The notes under the pieces are model-generated. The model saw nothing but the letters and a program-made list of their open reading frames with translations, searched no databases and was not told the DNA's origin. From positions 1,550,001-1,614,000 of the forward strand of contig NZ_CP138214.1 of NCBI RefSeq assembly GCF_034043515.1: a stretch of 64,000 nucleotides of DNA, read 5' to 3'. This DNA comes from Pseudomonas sp. MUP55 (GTDB lineage Bacteria; Pseudomonadota; Gammaproteobacteria; Pseudomonadales; Pseudomonadaceae). The position numbers were made by a program, and so were the translations under genes. Positions 27,286 through 36,257 of this stretch are shown here, in pieces; position 1 is the first letter of the stretch, and each line of letters starts with the position of its first letter.

Positions 27286-29577
27286 TTAGAGCAATTCAAA
27301 GCTCTGCTGCTGCACATCCTGCGAATCCAGCCCGATCTGCACATTGAAGTCACCCGGCTCTGCGGCGAATTTCAGCTGGGCGTTATAGAACTTCAGGTCT
27401 TCCTCGGTAATGCTGAAGTGCAACGTGCGCGCTTCGCCAGCCTTGAGCATGACCTTCTGGAAGTTCTTCAGTTCTTTGACCGGGCGGATCATCGAGCCGG
27501 CCACGTCCTGGATATACAACTGCACCACGGTTTCGCCGTCCACCTTGCCGGTGTTCTTCACCGTGACGCTGGCGTCGAGCTTGCCGGTCTTGTTCAGGGT
27601 GGTGGACGACAGCGCCATGTCCGACAGGCCGAACGTGGTGTAGCTCAGGCCATAGCCAAACGGAAACAGGGGACCTGTGGTGTCATCGAAGTACTGCGAG
27701 GTGTAGTTGCCCGGTTTGCCCGGCGTGAACGGCCGGCCGATGCTCAGGTGGTTGTAGTAGGTTGGAATCTGCCCCACCGAACGCGGGAAGGTGATCGGCA
27801 GCTTGCCCGACGGGTTGTAGTCGCCGAACAGCACGTCGGCAATCGCGTTGCCGCCTTCGGTGCCGGCGAACCAGGTTTCCAGGATGGCGTCGGCCTGTTG
27901 GTTTTCCTCCAGAATCGACAGCGGCCGGCCATTCATCAGCACCAGCACCAGCGGTTTACCGGTGGCCTTGAGGGCCTTGATCAGGTCGCGCTGGCTTTGC
28001 GGGATATTCAGGTCGGTGCGGCTGGAGGATTCATGGGACATGCCACGGGACTCGCCCACGGCGGCCACTACGATGTCTGCATGCCTGGCCGCCTCGACCG
28101 CTTCATCAATCAACACCTGGGGCGCACGCTTGTCATCCACCACTTCCGGGGCGTCGAAGTTGAGGAAGTTGAGGTAGTCGACCACGGCCTTGTCATTGGT
28201 GATGTTGGCGCCGCGGGCGTAGATGATCTTGCCTTTTTTGCCGATCACGGCGTTCATGCCGTCAAGCAGCGTGACGGACTGCTCCGGCTTACCGGCGGCG
28301 GCCCAACTGCCCATCATGTCGATGGGTGCCTTGGCCAGCGGGCCGACCAGCGCGATGGTTGCGGATTTCTTCAGCGGCAGCGTCTGGTTCTGGTTCTTCA
28401 GCAACACCAGGCTGCGGCGCGCGATGTCACGGGCGTCGGCGCGGTGCAGGCGGCTGTCGGCATAGGTGTCGGCCGGGTCATCCTCGGCCTTGCCGATGCG
28501 CAGGTACGGGTCCTTGAACAGGCCCATGTCGTACTTGGCGCCGAGCACTTCGCGCACGGCGTTGTCGATGTCGCTCTGTTCGATCTCGCCGGACTTGAGC
28601 AGCCCTGGCAATTCCTTGCCGTACAGGGTGTCGTTCATGCTCATGTCGATGCCGGCCTTGATCGCCAGCTTGGCCGCTTCACGCCCGTCCTTGGCCACGC
28701 CGTGCTTGATCAGCTCGAAGATCGCGCCGTGGTCGCTCACCGCCAGGCCCTTGAAACCCCAGTCCCTGCGCAGCAAGTCGTTCATCAGCCAGGTGTTGGC
28801 GGTGGCGGGCACGCCGTTGATCGAGTTGAGCGCCACCATCACGCCGCCGGAGCCGGCCTTGATCGCCGCGTGGTAGGGCGGCAGGTAATCCTGGTACATC
28901 TTGACCGGGCTCATGTCGACCACGTTGTAGTCGCGCCCGCCTTCCACCGCGCCGTACAGGGCGAAGTGCTTGACGCTGGCCATGATGCTGTCGGCGTTCG
29001 CGGCGCTGGCGCCCTGGAAGGCCTTGACCATCACTTCGGCGATGCGCGACACCAGGTAGGTGTCTTCGCCGAAGCCTTCGGAAGTGCGGCCCCAGCGCGG
29101 GTCACGGGAGATGTCGACCATCGGCGCGAAGGTGATGTCGAGGCTGTCGGCGGCGGCTTCCTGGGCGGCGATGCGCCCGGAGCGGCCGATGGCGTCCATG
29201 TCCCAGCTGGAGGCCAGGGCCAGGCTGATCGGGAAAATCGTGCGATGGCCGTGGATGACGTCGTAGGCGAAGAACATCGGGATCTTCAACCGGCTGCGCA
29301 TGGCCGCGTCCTGCATCGGCCGGTTTTCCGGGCGGGTGATGGAGTTGAACGTGCCGCCGATGCGGCCGGCGGCGATTTCCTTGCGGATCAGCTCGCGGGG
29401 CATTTCCGGGCCGATGCTGATCAGGCGCAACTGGCCGATCTTTTCATCGAGGGTCATCTGCTTGAGCAGGTCGCTGACGAAGGCGTCCTTGTCTTTAAGC
29501 GCAGCAGGCTTTGTTTCTGCCCATACGGGGTGGCTGGCCAGAGTGGCAACAAGGCCGAGCAAACACAGCTTCTTCAT
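27286..29577 (-). CDS. bglX: Periplasmic beta-glucosidase, glycoside hydrolase family 3
   Basis: A 763-residue GH3 enzyme with signal peptide MKKLCLLGLVATLASHPVWA. The N-domain has the nucleophile Asp in AVSDHGAIFELIKHG, the central domain the KNQNQTLPLKK start, and the C-terminus a fibronectin type III-like domain (PVKELKNFQKVMLKAGE). It hydrolyses terminal beta-glucosides in the periplasm. The chosen ATG gives the signal peptide; 60 further upstream codons are open without family support. Domain order and length match E. coli BglX (765). Confidence 0.92.
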   Translation of the reverse strand: MKKLCLLGLVATLASHPVWAETKPAALKDKDAFVSDLLKQMTLDEKIGQLRLISIGPEMPRELIRKEIAAGRIGGTFNSITRPENRPMQDAAMRSRLKIPMFFAYDVIHGHRTIFPISLALASSWDMDAIGRSGRIAAQEAAADSLDITFAPMVDISRDPRWGRTSEGFGEDTYLVSRIAEVMVKAFQGASAANADSIMASVKHFALYGAVEGGRDYNVVDMSPVKMYQDYLPPYHAAIKAGSGGVMVALNSINGVPATANTWLMNDLLRRDWGFKGLAVSDHGAIFELIKHGVAKDGREAAKLAIKAGIDMSMNDTLYGKELPGLLKSGEIEQSDIDNAVREVLGAKYDMGLFKDPYLRIGKAEDDPADTYADSRLHRADARDIARRSLVLLKNQNQTLPLKKSATIALVGPLAKAPIDMMGSWAAAGKPEQSVTLLDGMNAVIGKKGKIIYARGANITNDKAVVDYLNFLNFDAPEVVDDKRAPQVLIDEAVEAARHADIVVAAVGESRGMSHESSSRTDLNIPQSQRDLIKALKATGKPLVLVLMNGRPLSILEENQQADAILETWFAGTEGGNAIADVLFGDYNPSGKLPITFPRSVGQIPTYYNHLSIGRPFTPGKPGNYTSQYFDDTTGPLFPFGYGLSYTTFGLSDMALSSTTLNKTGKLDASVTVKNTGKVDGETVVQLYIQDVAGSMIRPVKELKNFQKVMLKAGEARTLHFSITEEDLKFYNAQLKFAAEPGDFNVQIGLDSQDVQQQSFELL

Positions 29578-29815
29578 GAATATCCTTTTTCGGCTCACTG
29601 CACAGCGGTCAGGCTGATCGGCCAAAATGTGGGGAGCGTCTATTGTTGTTCGGGTGTTGTTCAGATAAATGCAGCACACTCTGAACTCTTTTTCGCGCTG
29701 GGCATCTTTGTAGCTGATTGGCTCGAAGCATTCCAGTGGTGGCGGATTATGCCCCAAGCGCGTGGTTTATAGGGTTAGTCGTCAAATTCCATCCAGATTG
29801 GGCAGGAGAAACACC

Positions 29816-30427
29816 ATGCAAGCAGCACAGACTTACCGTTGGGGCTTGAAGGCCGCGGCATTGCTATTGATCAGCAGCGTGCTGAGCGGTTGCGGCATCA
29901 ACAACATTCCGACCCTGGACGAACAGGCCAAGGCCGCCTGGGGCCAGGTGCAGAACCAGTACCAGCGCCGTGCCGACCTGATCCCCAACCTGGTGGAAAC
30001 CGTGAAGGCCTATGCCGCCCACGAACAGGACACCCTGACCGCCGTGATTGAAGCGCGGGCCAAGGCCACCTCGATCCAGGTGGACGCCAGCACCCTGGAC
30101 AATCCCGAGAAACTCAAGCAGTTCCAGCAGGCTCAGGATGGCTTGAGCGGTGCACTCAGCCGTTTGATGGTGGTGTCCGAGCGCTATCCGGACCTGAAAG
30201 CCAACCAGAACTTCCTGGCGCTGCAGTCGCAGCTCGAGGGGACTGAAAATCGTATCGCCGTGGCCCGTCGCGATTTCATCCAGACCGTGCAGGCCTACAA
30301 CACCGAAATCCGCACCTTTCCAGGCCGCCTGTGGCACAGCGTGATGTACAGCGACTTGCCGATCCGCGCCACGTTTGAAGCCACCAGCGCCGACGCCGAT
30401 AAAGCGCCGCAGGTGAAGTTCAAATAA
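29816..30427 (+). CDS. LemA-family lipoprotein
   Basis: A 203-residue protein with a lipobox LSGC (Cys26). The LemA core of long helices is clear from AWGQVQNQYQRRADLIPNLV, AVIEARAKAT and RLMVVSERYPDLKANQNF. The ATG follows GGCAGGAG; a GTG 54 bases upstream lacks a ribosome site and would spoil the signal. LemA proteins are of unknown function and very often lie before TPM-domain proteins, exactly as here with two following genes. Confidence 0.9.
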   Translation: MQAAQTYRWGLKAAALLLISSVLSGCGINNIPTLDEQAKAAWGQVQNQYQRRADLIPNLVETVKAYAAHEQDTLTAVIEARAKATSIQVDASTLDNPEKLKQFQQAQDGLSGALSRLMVVSERYPDLKANQNFLALQSQLEGTENRIAVARRDFIQTVQAYNTEIRTFPGRLWHSVMYSDLPIRATFEATSADADKAPQVKFK

Positions 30428-30445
30428 CGCTGCCTTGAGGTGTCG

Positions 30446-31174
30446 ATGCGTTTATTACGGATAGGCCTGGCGCTGTGGCTGCTGGCCTGCCTGGGCACGG
30501 CCCAGGCGGCCCTGACCTTCCCGGCATTGACCGGGCGGGTGGTGGACAACGCCCAGATGATCGACCCGGCGGTGCGCGAGCAGCTGACTCAGCAATTGCA
30601 GGCGCTGGAGCAGACCTCCGGTGACCAGATCGTGGTGGTCACCGTGCCCGACCTGCAGGGCGTGCCGATTGAAGACTACGGTTACCAACTGGGCCGCCAG
30701 TGGGGCATTGGCCAGAAGGGCAAGGACAACGGCGCGCTGCTGATCGTGGCCCGTGACGAGCGCAAGTTGCGCATCGAAGTCGGCTATGGTCTGGAAGGCG
30801 TGCTGACGGATGCGCAGTCCTGGGTGATCATCAACCAGGTGATCGCGCCCAAGTTCAAGACCGGCAACTTCAGCCAGGGCATCAGCGACGGCGTGGCGGC
30901 GATGATTCAGGTGGTGGGCGGTGAGCCTTTGGCCGTGCCCGCCCATGTGGCGGATGCGAATTTCGCCAAGGACAACCCCGGGTTTTCCATCGGGTTGTTC
31001 ATCCTGCTGATCGGCGTGTTGTGGCTGTGCAATCGCATGGGCCTGCCGGTGGGCGCTATCCTGCTGGCAATCCTCAGCAGCAGCGGACGCGGCGGCGGTG
31101 GGGGCGGCGGTGGCGGGGGTTTTCGCGGCGGCGGCGGTGGTTTCGGCGGTGGTGGGGCTTCGGGCGGCTGGTAA
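30446..31174 (+). CDS. TPM-domain protein with glycine-rich tail (YgcG-like)
   Basis: A 242-residue protein with signal peptide MRLLRIGLALWLLACLGTAQA and a TPM (YgcG) domain at about 25-155, including VVVTVPDLQG, YGYQLGRQWGIGQKGKDNG and RIEVGYGLEG. A transmembrane helix (about 172-205) follows, then a tail that is almost entirely glycine with a few Phe and Arg. The ATG lies 5 bases after GAGG; a GTG two codons earlier overlaps that site. It belongs to the lemA operon. Confidence 0.88.
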   Translation: MRLLRIGLALWLLACLGTAQAALTFPALTGRVVDNAQMIDPAVREQLTQQLQALEQTSGDQIVVVTVPDLQGVPIEDYGYQLGRQWGIGQKGKDNGALLIVARDERKLRIEVGYGLEGVLTDAQSWVIINQVIAPKFKTGNFSQGISDGVAAMIQVVGGEPLAVPAHVADANFAKDNPGFSIGLFILLIGVLWLCNRMGLPVGAILLAILSSSGRGGGGGGGGGGFRGGGGGFGGGGASGGW

Positions 31175-31205
31175 TGACAATAACGAGAAAAGAGCATCTA
31201 CAACC

Positions 31206-31823
31206 ATGGCATTACTGACTGAACACGAGCAGCGCCAAGTGGCCGAAGCGATTGCCCGGGTCGAGCAACAGACCGACGCCGAGCTGGTCACGGTGCTGGC
31301 TGCGCGCGCCGACGACTACGCCTACATACCGTTGCTGTGGGCCAGCCTGATCGCGTTGGTGGTGCCCGGTGTGGTGCATTACTTGTCAGGCTATCTGACC
31401 ATGTACACCTTGTTGCTGGCGCAGTGGGCGACTTTCATTGTGCTGTGCCTAGTGTTCCGTTTGCCCAAGGTCACCACCCGTTTGATCCCGCGTTCGGTCC
31501 GCCACTGGCGCGCCTCGAACCTGGCACGCCGCCAGTTCCTGGAGCAGAACCTGCACCACACCCTGGGCAGCACCGGCGTGCTGATTTTCGTCAGCGAGGC
31601 GGAGCGTTATGTGGAAATCCTGGTGGATGAAGGCATTTCCAAGCGCCTCGACGACAGCAGCTGGGATGGCATCGTCAAGGCCTTCACCCAGCAGGTGAAG
31701 CAGGGGCAGACATTGGCCGGCTTCATTGCCTGCATCGAGGCGTGTGGTGAGTTGCTCAAGGTGCATGTGCCGGTGACGCAGACGCGTAACGAGCTGCCCA
31801 ACCGCCTGGTCGTACTGGAATAA
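31206..31823 (+). CDS. TPM-domain protein split by two membrane helices
   Basis: A 205-residue protein without a signal peptide. Residues 1-38 resemble the first part of a TPM domain (EAIARVEQQTDAELVTVLAARADD). Two strong hydrophobic segments follow (about 40-60 and 64-86), and the remaining core comes after them (TGVLIFVSEAERYVEILVDEGI). It follows the glycine-tailed TPM gene after 31 bases and is the last gene before a REPIN. The family is known as a small companion in lemA-ygcG operons; the function is not established. Confidence 0.8.
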   Translation: MALLTEHEQRQVAEAIARVEQQTDAELVTVLAARADDYAYIPLLWASLIALVVPGVVHYLSGYLTMYTLLLAQWATFIVLCLVFRLPKVTTRLIPRSVRHWRASNLARRQFLEQNLHHTLGSTGVLIFVSEAERYVEILVDEGISKRLDDSSWDGIVKAFTQQVKQGQTLAGFIACIEACGELLKVHVPVTQTRNELPNRLVVLE

Positions 31824-31841
31824 GCCCGTCAACACCGTTCT

Positions 31842-31936
31842 AAATGTGGGAGGGGGCTTGCCCCCGATGGCGGTGTGCCAGGCAGCTAATCTGTAGCTGA
31901 CCCACCCTCATCGGGGGCAAGCCCCCTCCCACATTT
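31842..31936. repeat. REPIN (dominant REP doublet)
   Basis: AAATGTGGGAGGGGGCTTGC and its inverted partner ending CCCTCCCACATTT, with the usual spacer. It begins 18 bases after the TPM gene. With the adjacent GATCGTTCCC element it fills most of the 401-base gap before the methyltransferase gene; the last 126 bases of that gap show only the promoter region. Confidence 0.92.
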
Positions 31937-31962
31937 GAATCGCGGCGCTCCAGCTACTCGTT

Positions 31963-32098
31963 GATCGTTCCCACGCTCCGCGTGGGAATGCCTCTTGGAA
32001 CGCTCCGCGTTCCGCCACCGCTGCAAGTTTCGTCAATTGCGCGCGGGCGACGCAGAGCGTCACGGGCTACATTCCCACGCGCGAGCGTGGGAACGATC
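31963..32098. repeat. 136-bp palindromic element, GATCGTTCCCACGC family
   Basis: Starts GATCGTTCCCACGCTC and ends GAGCGTGGGAACGATC, perfect 16-bp inverted ends. Internal arms AACGCTCCGCGTT and GACGCAGAGCGTC resemble those of the copy inside the broken REP doublet at 5571-5693. Here it stands 26 bases after an intact REPIN rather than inside one. Confidence 0.87.
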
Positions 32099-32224
32099 GC
32101 TTGGTCATCAAGACAGTTGCTCCCATATTTGGAACTGCAGTGACCATTGGTCAAATAACTCCGTGCCCTGGCGGGTTATCCCTCCTAAAATGCCCGGCAT
32201 TCTTTACCCGAGGCCTTTTTGTTC

Positions 32225-33442
32225 ATGTCCGTCACCGCTCAACCTGCCCGCCCCGCGCCGGATCATCACGCCCAGTTCATCGAACTGCTGAGCGCAAGCC
32301 TGGCGCAGAACGCCTTTATCAAGCTGGTGCTGGCCAAGTACGTGGGCGAGGAGGCCGAACTGCAGCGGCTGATCATCAAGCCGGTGACGGTCAAGGAGCA
32401 GCCATGCCTGTCCTTCGTCTACCGCTACAAGACCCGCGACATCACCAAGAACTTCCCCCATGCGGACGGCGTGGCGGCGATCGCCGAGCTGCTGCCGGCC
32501 TCGTTCAAGAACGCACACTTGTTGTCGCTGACGGACGAAGCCCAGCTGGAATACAGCAAGAAGAACAAAAGCTCGCTGTTCAAAAGCAAGCCGCAGCAGT
32601 TGCGTGAGGCGCCGTCAGCCGAGCATAACCGCGAGAAAAACCGTTTCCTCGACCTCAGCCGGCCGTTCCTTGCCGACCTGGGCGTGACCGACGCCAAGCA
32701 GGCGCTGATCCCGTCGATGTCGCGCAAATGGAAACAGATCAACAAGTTCATCGAAGTGTTCAGCCATGCGCTGACGTCCTCGCCACTGAAGCTCGACCAA
32801 CCGGTGCGCGTCGCCGATTTTGGTTCGGGCAAGGGCTACCTCACGTTCGCGATCCACGACTACCTGCGCAATACGCTCAAGGCCGAGGGCGAAGTGACCG
32901 GTGTCGAGCTGCGCGAGGACATGGTGACCCTGTGCAACGCCGCCGCCGCGCGCCTGGAACACCCAGGGCTGGTATTCAAGTGCGGCGACGTACGCAGCGT
33001 CGCGCCGAGCGAGCTGGACGTGATGATCGCCCTGCATGCCTGCGACATCGCCACCGATTATGCGATTCACACCGGCATCCGTTCCGGCGCGTCGATCATC
33101 ATGTGCTCGCCGTGCTGCCACAAACAGATTCGCCTGCAGATCCAGAGCCCGCTGTTGCTCAAACCGATGCTGCAATACGGCCTGCACCTGGGCCAACAGG
33201 CGGAAATGGTCACCGACAGCCTGCGCGCCCTGTTTCTTGAAGCCTGTGGCTATGAGACCAAGGTGTTCGAGTTCATCTCGTTGGAGCACACCAACAAGAA
33301 CAAGATGATCCTGGCGGTCAAGCGCACGGAGCCTTTGGAAAATACGCAGTTGCTGGCAAAGATCCAGGAACTCAAGGCGTTCTACCACATCACCGAACAT
33401 TGCCTGGAAACCCTGCTGCGCGCCGATGGTTTCTTGAACTAG
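32225..33442 (+). CDS. SAM-dependent methyltransferase, Methyltransf_32-type
   Basis: A 405-residue protein. The SAM-binding motif VADFGSGKGYLTFAIHDYL lies near residue 195, followed by TGVELRED and the motif IALHACDIATDYAI. A conserved SPCCHKQI block near residue 295 recalls the GSTCD-like methyltransferase domain, whose substrate is generally unknown. The first 180 residues form an extra N-terminal domain. The ATG at this position is preferred over a TTG two codons earlier. It is flanked on both sides by repeats and appears monocistronic. Confidence 0.8.
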   Translation: MSVTAQPARPAPDHHAQFIELLSASLAQNAFIKLVLAKYVGEEAELQRLIIKPVTVKEQPCLSFVYRYKTRDITKNFPHADGVAAIAELLPASFKNAHLLSLTDEAQLEYSKKNKSSLFKSKPQQLREAPSAEHNREKNRFLDLSRPFLADLGVTDAKQALIPSMSRKWKQINKFIEVFSHALTSSPLKLDQPVRVADFGSGKGYLTFAIHDYLRNTLKAEGEVTGVELREDMVTLCNAAAARLEHPGLVFKCGDVRSVAPSELDVMIALHACDIATDYAIHTGIRSGASIIMCSPCCHKQIRLQIQSPLLLKPMLQYGLHLGQQAEMVTDSLRALFLEACGYETKVFEFISLEHTNKNKMILAVKRTEPLENTQLLAKIQELKAFYHITEHCLETLLRADGFLN

Positions 33443-33452
33443 GCACGAGACC

Positions 33453-33546
33453 AATGTGGGAGGGGGCTTGCCCCCGATTGCAGTGTGTCAGCCAACAGAT
33501 TCATTGGCTGATCCACCGCCATCGGGGGCAAGCCCCCTCCCACATT
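33453..33546. repeat. REPIN (dominant REP doublet)
   Basis: AATGTGGGAGGGGGCTTGCC and the inverted unit ending CCCTCCCACATT. It lies between the convergent methyltransferase and TonB receptor genes, filling most of the 138-base gap. Confidence 0.92.
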
Positions 33547-33580
33547 TAGACTCCACTTCGCTGAGAGACAGGTGTAGCAA

Positions 33581-36139
33581 TCAGAAGAACCGCGTCACGC
33601 TGATCTTCGCATCGCGCCCCTTGGTGTAGGCACGGTCGCCGCTCAACGCCGGGCGGAAGTTGTTGTTGAACAGGTTGTCCACGGTGAAATTCACCTCGGT
33701 GCCTTTCAGGTACGCCTGCTGCGGTGCCCATTTGGCGAACAGCCCCTGAGTGTTGTAGCGCTTGTTGCCGTACTGGTCGTAGAACAGATCGCCGACCCCG
33801 GAACCCGGCCCGCCGGAGTATTTGTCGCTGGGCAGGCGGTCGGTGGCGCCGATGAATTGGCCCATCCAGCCCACCTGGGCGTCCCAGGCCGGGATGTGGG
33901 TGCCCAGCACCAGTACCCATTTGGTCGGCGGGATATCCCGCGCTGCCACGTCCGGGCCCCAGGGGTTGGTGTAGGCGCCTTCGTGCTGGCCTTTGGCATA
34001 GGCGAACGACACCGAGCCGAACAGGTAGGTGGAGTTGTAGATCGACTCGATCTCGATGCCCTTGATGGTCAGGCCGCCGATGTTGCGGTAGTTGGGCAGC
34101 GCTCCCGGCGGGCAGGCGGAGGCGATGGTGCCGCCGTTGACGGCCTGGTTCTGGCAGCCCACGCCGGTGGCCTTGAAGATTTCGTCTTCGACCTTGTTGT
34201 GGAACAAGGTGGTGCGCAGTTGCAGGTTGTCATCCTGGGCGATGAGGTTGTCGAAGTGGGTGATGTTGCCCAGGGTAATCGAGGTGATGCGCTCCGGGTC
34301 GAGGTCGACACTGGTGGCGGTACGGCTGCCGAGGCCTTGCACTTCGTATTGCTCGTCGATCACGGGGGCACGCCAGGTCTGGCTCCAGTTGGCGAACAGG
34401 CCGACGTTGGGCGTCACGGTCCAGAACAGCGCCAGGCGCGGCGACCAGCCGGTGTAGGTGCGGTCGCTGTAGTCGTGGCCAACGGCTGGGTCGGGGTTGT
34501 TGTAGTACGGGGCATCATTGCCTTCGCCCCGGTTGCGCACATGGTCGTAGCGCAGCGATGGGGTAATGGTCAGGTCGCCTAGGGTCACCGCGTCCTGGAT
34601 AAAGAAGCTGTTGGTGTCGACCTTGCCGTGGGGCATGAAGCCCGGCTGAAAGTGACCATAGTTGTAGCGCGGCGTGTTGTAGGTGCTACCCGGCATCCAC
34701 ATCTCGGTTTCGCGCACGTGCTTGCGAACCTGCCCGCCCACCGTCAGCGCATGCTGCAAGGGCCCGGTGTCGAACAGGCTGACGTTGCGTATGTCCAGGT
34801 GCTTGTCGGTGTAAGCGGTGTCCATCTTGCGCCCGCCGGTGGCCAGCTGGAAAAACGCGGTGGCATCACGCTCGTCGGTCTGTTCGGTGTTGGACTGGGA
34901 GTACTTGACGGTCAGGTCCACCAGCGGGTTGTCCAGCGGCTGGTACTGGTACTTGCCCGACCAGGTGGTGTCGACGGTGTCGCGGTGCGCCAGGAAGCGC
35001 TTGAGCGCGCCTTCGTAACCGTAGCGGTCGATGTTGGCCTGGGTCGGCGGTGTGGGGTAGCTGGCGGCGGAAAACGGCGTCCAGCGGTTGCTGTGGGAAC
35101 GCGAGTAGGACAGCCCGACACTGTGTTCATCGGTGAAGTGCGCATTGACCTTGAACAGCTTGCCATCCACGTCCTGAGCGCTGTTGGGCAGGCGCTGGGG
35201 ATTGATCGGGTACTGGTTGTTCTCGTTGGGTAATTTGCCGGCCACCTTCATGTCGCCGCCGTCGCGTTGGGTCAGGTAGGCCAGCGCGTCGAAACGGCCG
35301 TCGTCGGTGCGGCCATACACGGCGCTGCTATACACCTGTTCGTGGTCGTTGCTCGAATAGCCGTACTTGAGCATGGCGCCGCTGTTGCGACCGTCCTTGA
35401 GCAAGTCCGGGGCATCCTTGGTGGTCATGTTCACCGTTCCGCCAAAGCCGCCGTTGCCGGTGAAAGGCGAGTTGGGGCCTTTCTCCACCTCGATGCTCTT
35501 GATCAGCTCCGGCTCGATAAACACCGTGCCCTGCTGGTAGCGCTCAAAGCCGCTCTTGGTCGCGCCATCGACGGTCATTGGTACGTCTTCGGCATCGCCG
35601 AAACCGCGGATGTTGATGGTCTGGCCGCCGGGTTTCAACGAGCCGCCCTGGCTGACGCCGGGCAGGGTCTGCAGCAGGCTCGGTATGTTGTTGGACTGGT
35701 AGCGGTCGATGTCGGCCTGGGTCAGGGTGGAGCGGTTGACGGTGCTGGAATTCACTTCGTTGCCGGTGCCGATCACGCTCAAGGTATCGAGCTGGATCGT
35801 GCTGCTTTGCGTGGTCCTGGCGGCCTCGGCGCGTACCACATAAGTGCTGCCGACCTTGATCAGGGTGAACTCACCGTCCTTGAGCAAGGTACGAATCGCC
35901 ACTTCGGCGCTGTAGTCGCCCTTGAGCGCCTGCGCCTGCACATTTTTGAGCACCGCTTCATCGAACAGCAGCTGGATTTTCGCTTGCTGCGCCACTTGGC
36001 TCAGGGAGGTGGCCAATGACTGGGCGGGCAGTTGCAGCTTGAATGACTCGGCCTGGGCGCTGACGCTGAACGCCAGGCAGGTTGCAAGCAGGGTTGTTCG
36101 AACAAACAGGTGCGAAGCAGGGCAAGGCGCGCGAAACAT
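33581..36139 (-). CDS. TonB-dependent receptor with STN signalling domain, haem/haemophore-receptor-like
   Basis: An 852-residue outer membrane receptor: signal peptide (1-30), STN domain (about 55-107, IQLLFDEAVLKNVQAQALKG), plug (about 125-245, with TINIRGFGDAEDVPMTVDGA), 22-strand barrel, and a terminal Phe (SVTRFF). The STN domain lets it signal to the FecR protein encoded next to it. The plug wording (GGQTINIRGFGDAEDV, RYQQGTVFIEPELI) reminds me of HasR-type haem receptors, but no hasA or hasD-F is present here. The ligand is therefore a guess; the iron link is firmer because of the Fur-like sites. Confidence 0.85.
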   Translation of the reverse strand: MFRAPCPASHLFVRTTLLATCLAFSVSAQAESFKLQLPAQSLATSLSQVAQQAKIQLLFDEAVLKNVQAQALKGDYSAEVAIRTLLKDGEFTLIKVGSTYVVRAEAARTTQSSTIQLDTLSVIGTGNEVNSSTVNRSTLTQADIDRYQSNNIPSLLQTLPGVSQGGSLKPGGQTINIRGFGDAEDVPMTVDGATKSGFERYQQGTVFIEPELIKSIEVEKGPNSPFTGNGGFGGTVNMTTKDAPDLLKDGRNSGAMLKYGYSSNDHEQVYSSAVYGRTDDGRFDALAYLTQRDGGDMKVAGKLPNENNQYPINPQRLPNSAQDVDGKLFKVNAHFTDEHSVGLSYSRSHSNRWTPFSAASYPTPPTQANIDRYGYEGALKRFLAHRDTVDTTWSGKYQYQPLDNPLVDLTVKYSQSNTEQTDERDATAFFQLATGGRKMDTAYTDKHLDIRNVSLFDTGPLQHALTVGGQVRKHVRETEMWMPGSTYNTPRYNYGHFQPGFMPHGKVDTNSFFIQDAVTLGDLTITPSLRYDHVRNRGEGNDAPYYNNPDPAVGHDYSDRTYTGWSPRLALFWTVTPNVGLFANWSQTWRAPVIDEQYEVQGLGSRTATSVDLDPERITSITLGNITHFDNLIAQDDNLQLRTTLFHNKVEDEIFKATGVGCQNQAVNGGTIASACPPGALPNYRNIGGLTIKGIEIESIYNSTYLFGSVSFAYAKGQHEGAYTNPWGPDVAARDIPPTKWVLVLGTHIPAWDAQVGWMGQFIGATDRLPSDKYSGGPGSGVGDLFYDQYGNKRYNTQGLFAKWAPQQAYLKGTEVNFTVDNLFNNNFRPALSGDRAYTKGRDAKISVTRFF

Positions 36140-36231
36140 GAGATCCCCCGGTGCGGCTAAATAGCCAAAAAGGTGTGCGTATCAAACACAGACGGGAGGA
36201 AGACGGCGCAGCCAGAGAAATCCACATATGC

Positions 36232-36250
36232 AAATGCAAAATATTCTCAT
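36232..36250. promoter_or_regulatory. Fur-box-like site upstream of the receptor gene
   Basis: AAATGCAAAATATTCTCAT forms an imperfect dyad (ATG/CAT and AA/TT arms) of the Fur-box kind. It lies 93 bases upstream of the receptor start, in the 118-base gap where its sigma-dependent promoter should be. Similarity to the Fur consensus is judged by eye. Confidence 0.5.
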
Positions 36251-36257
36251 GTGCGAA

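Noticed and set aside
27418..29772. A 784-codon plus-strand frame opposite bglX
   Set aside because: Antisense to a well-supported GH3 enzyme with signal peptide; no domain is recognisable in the opposite frame.
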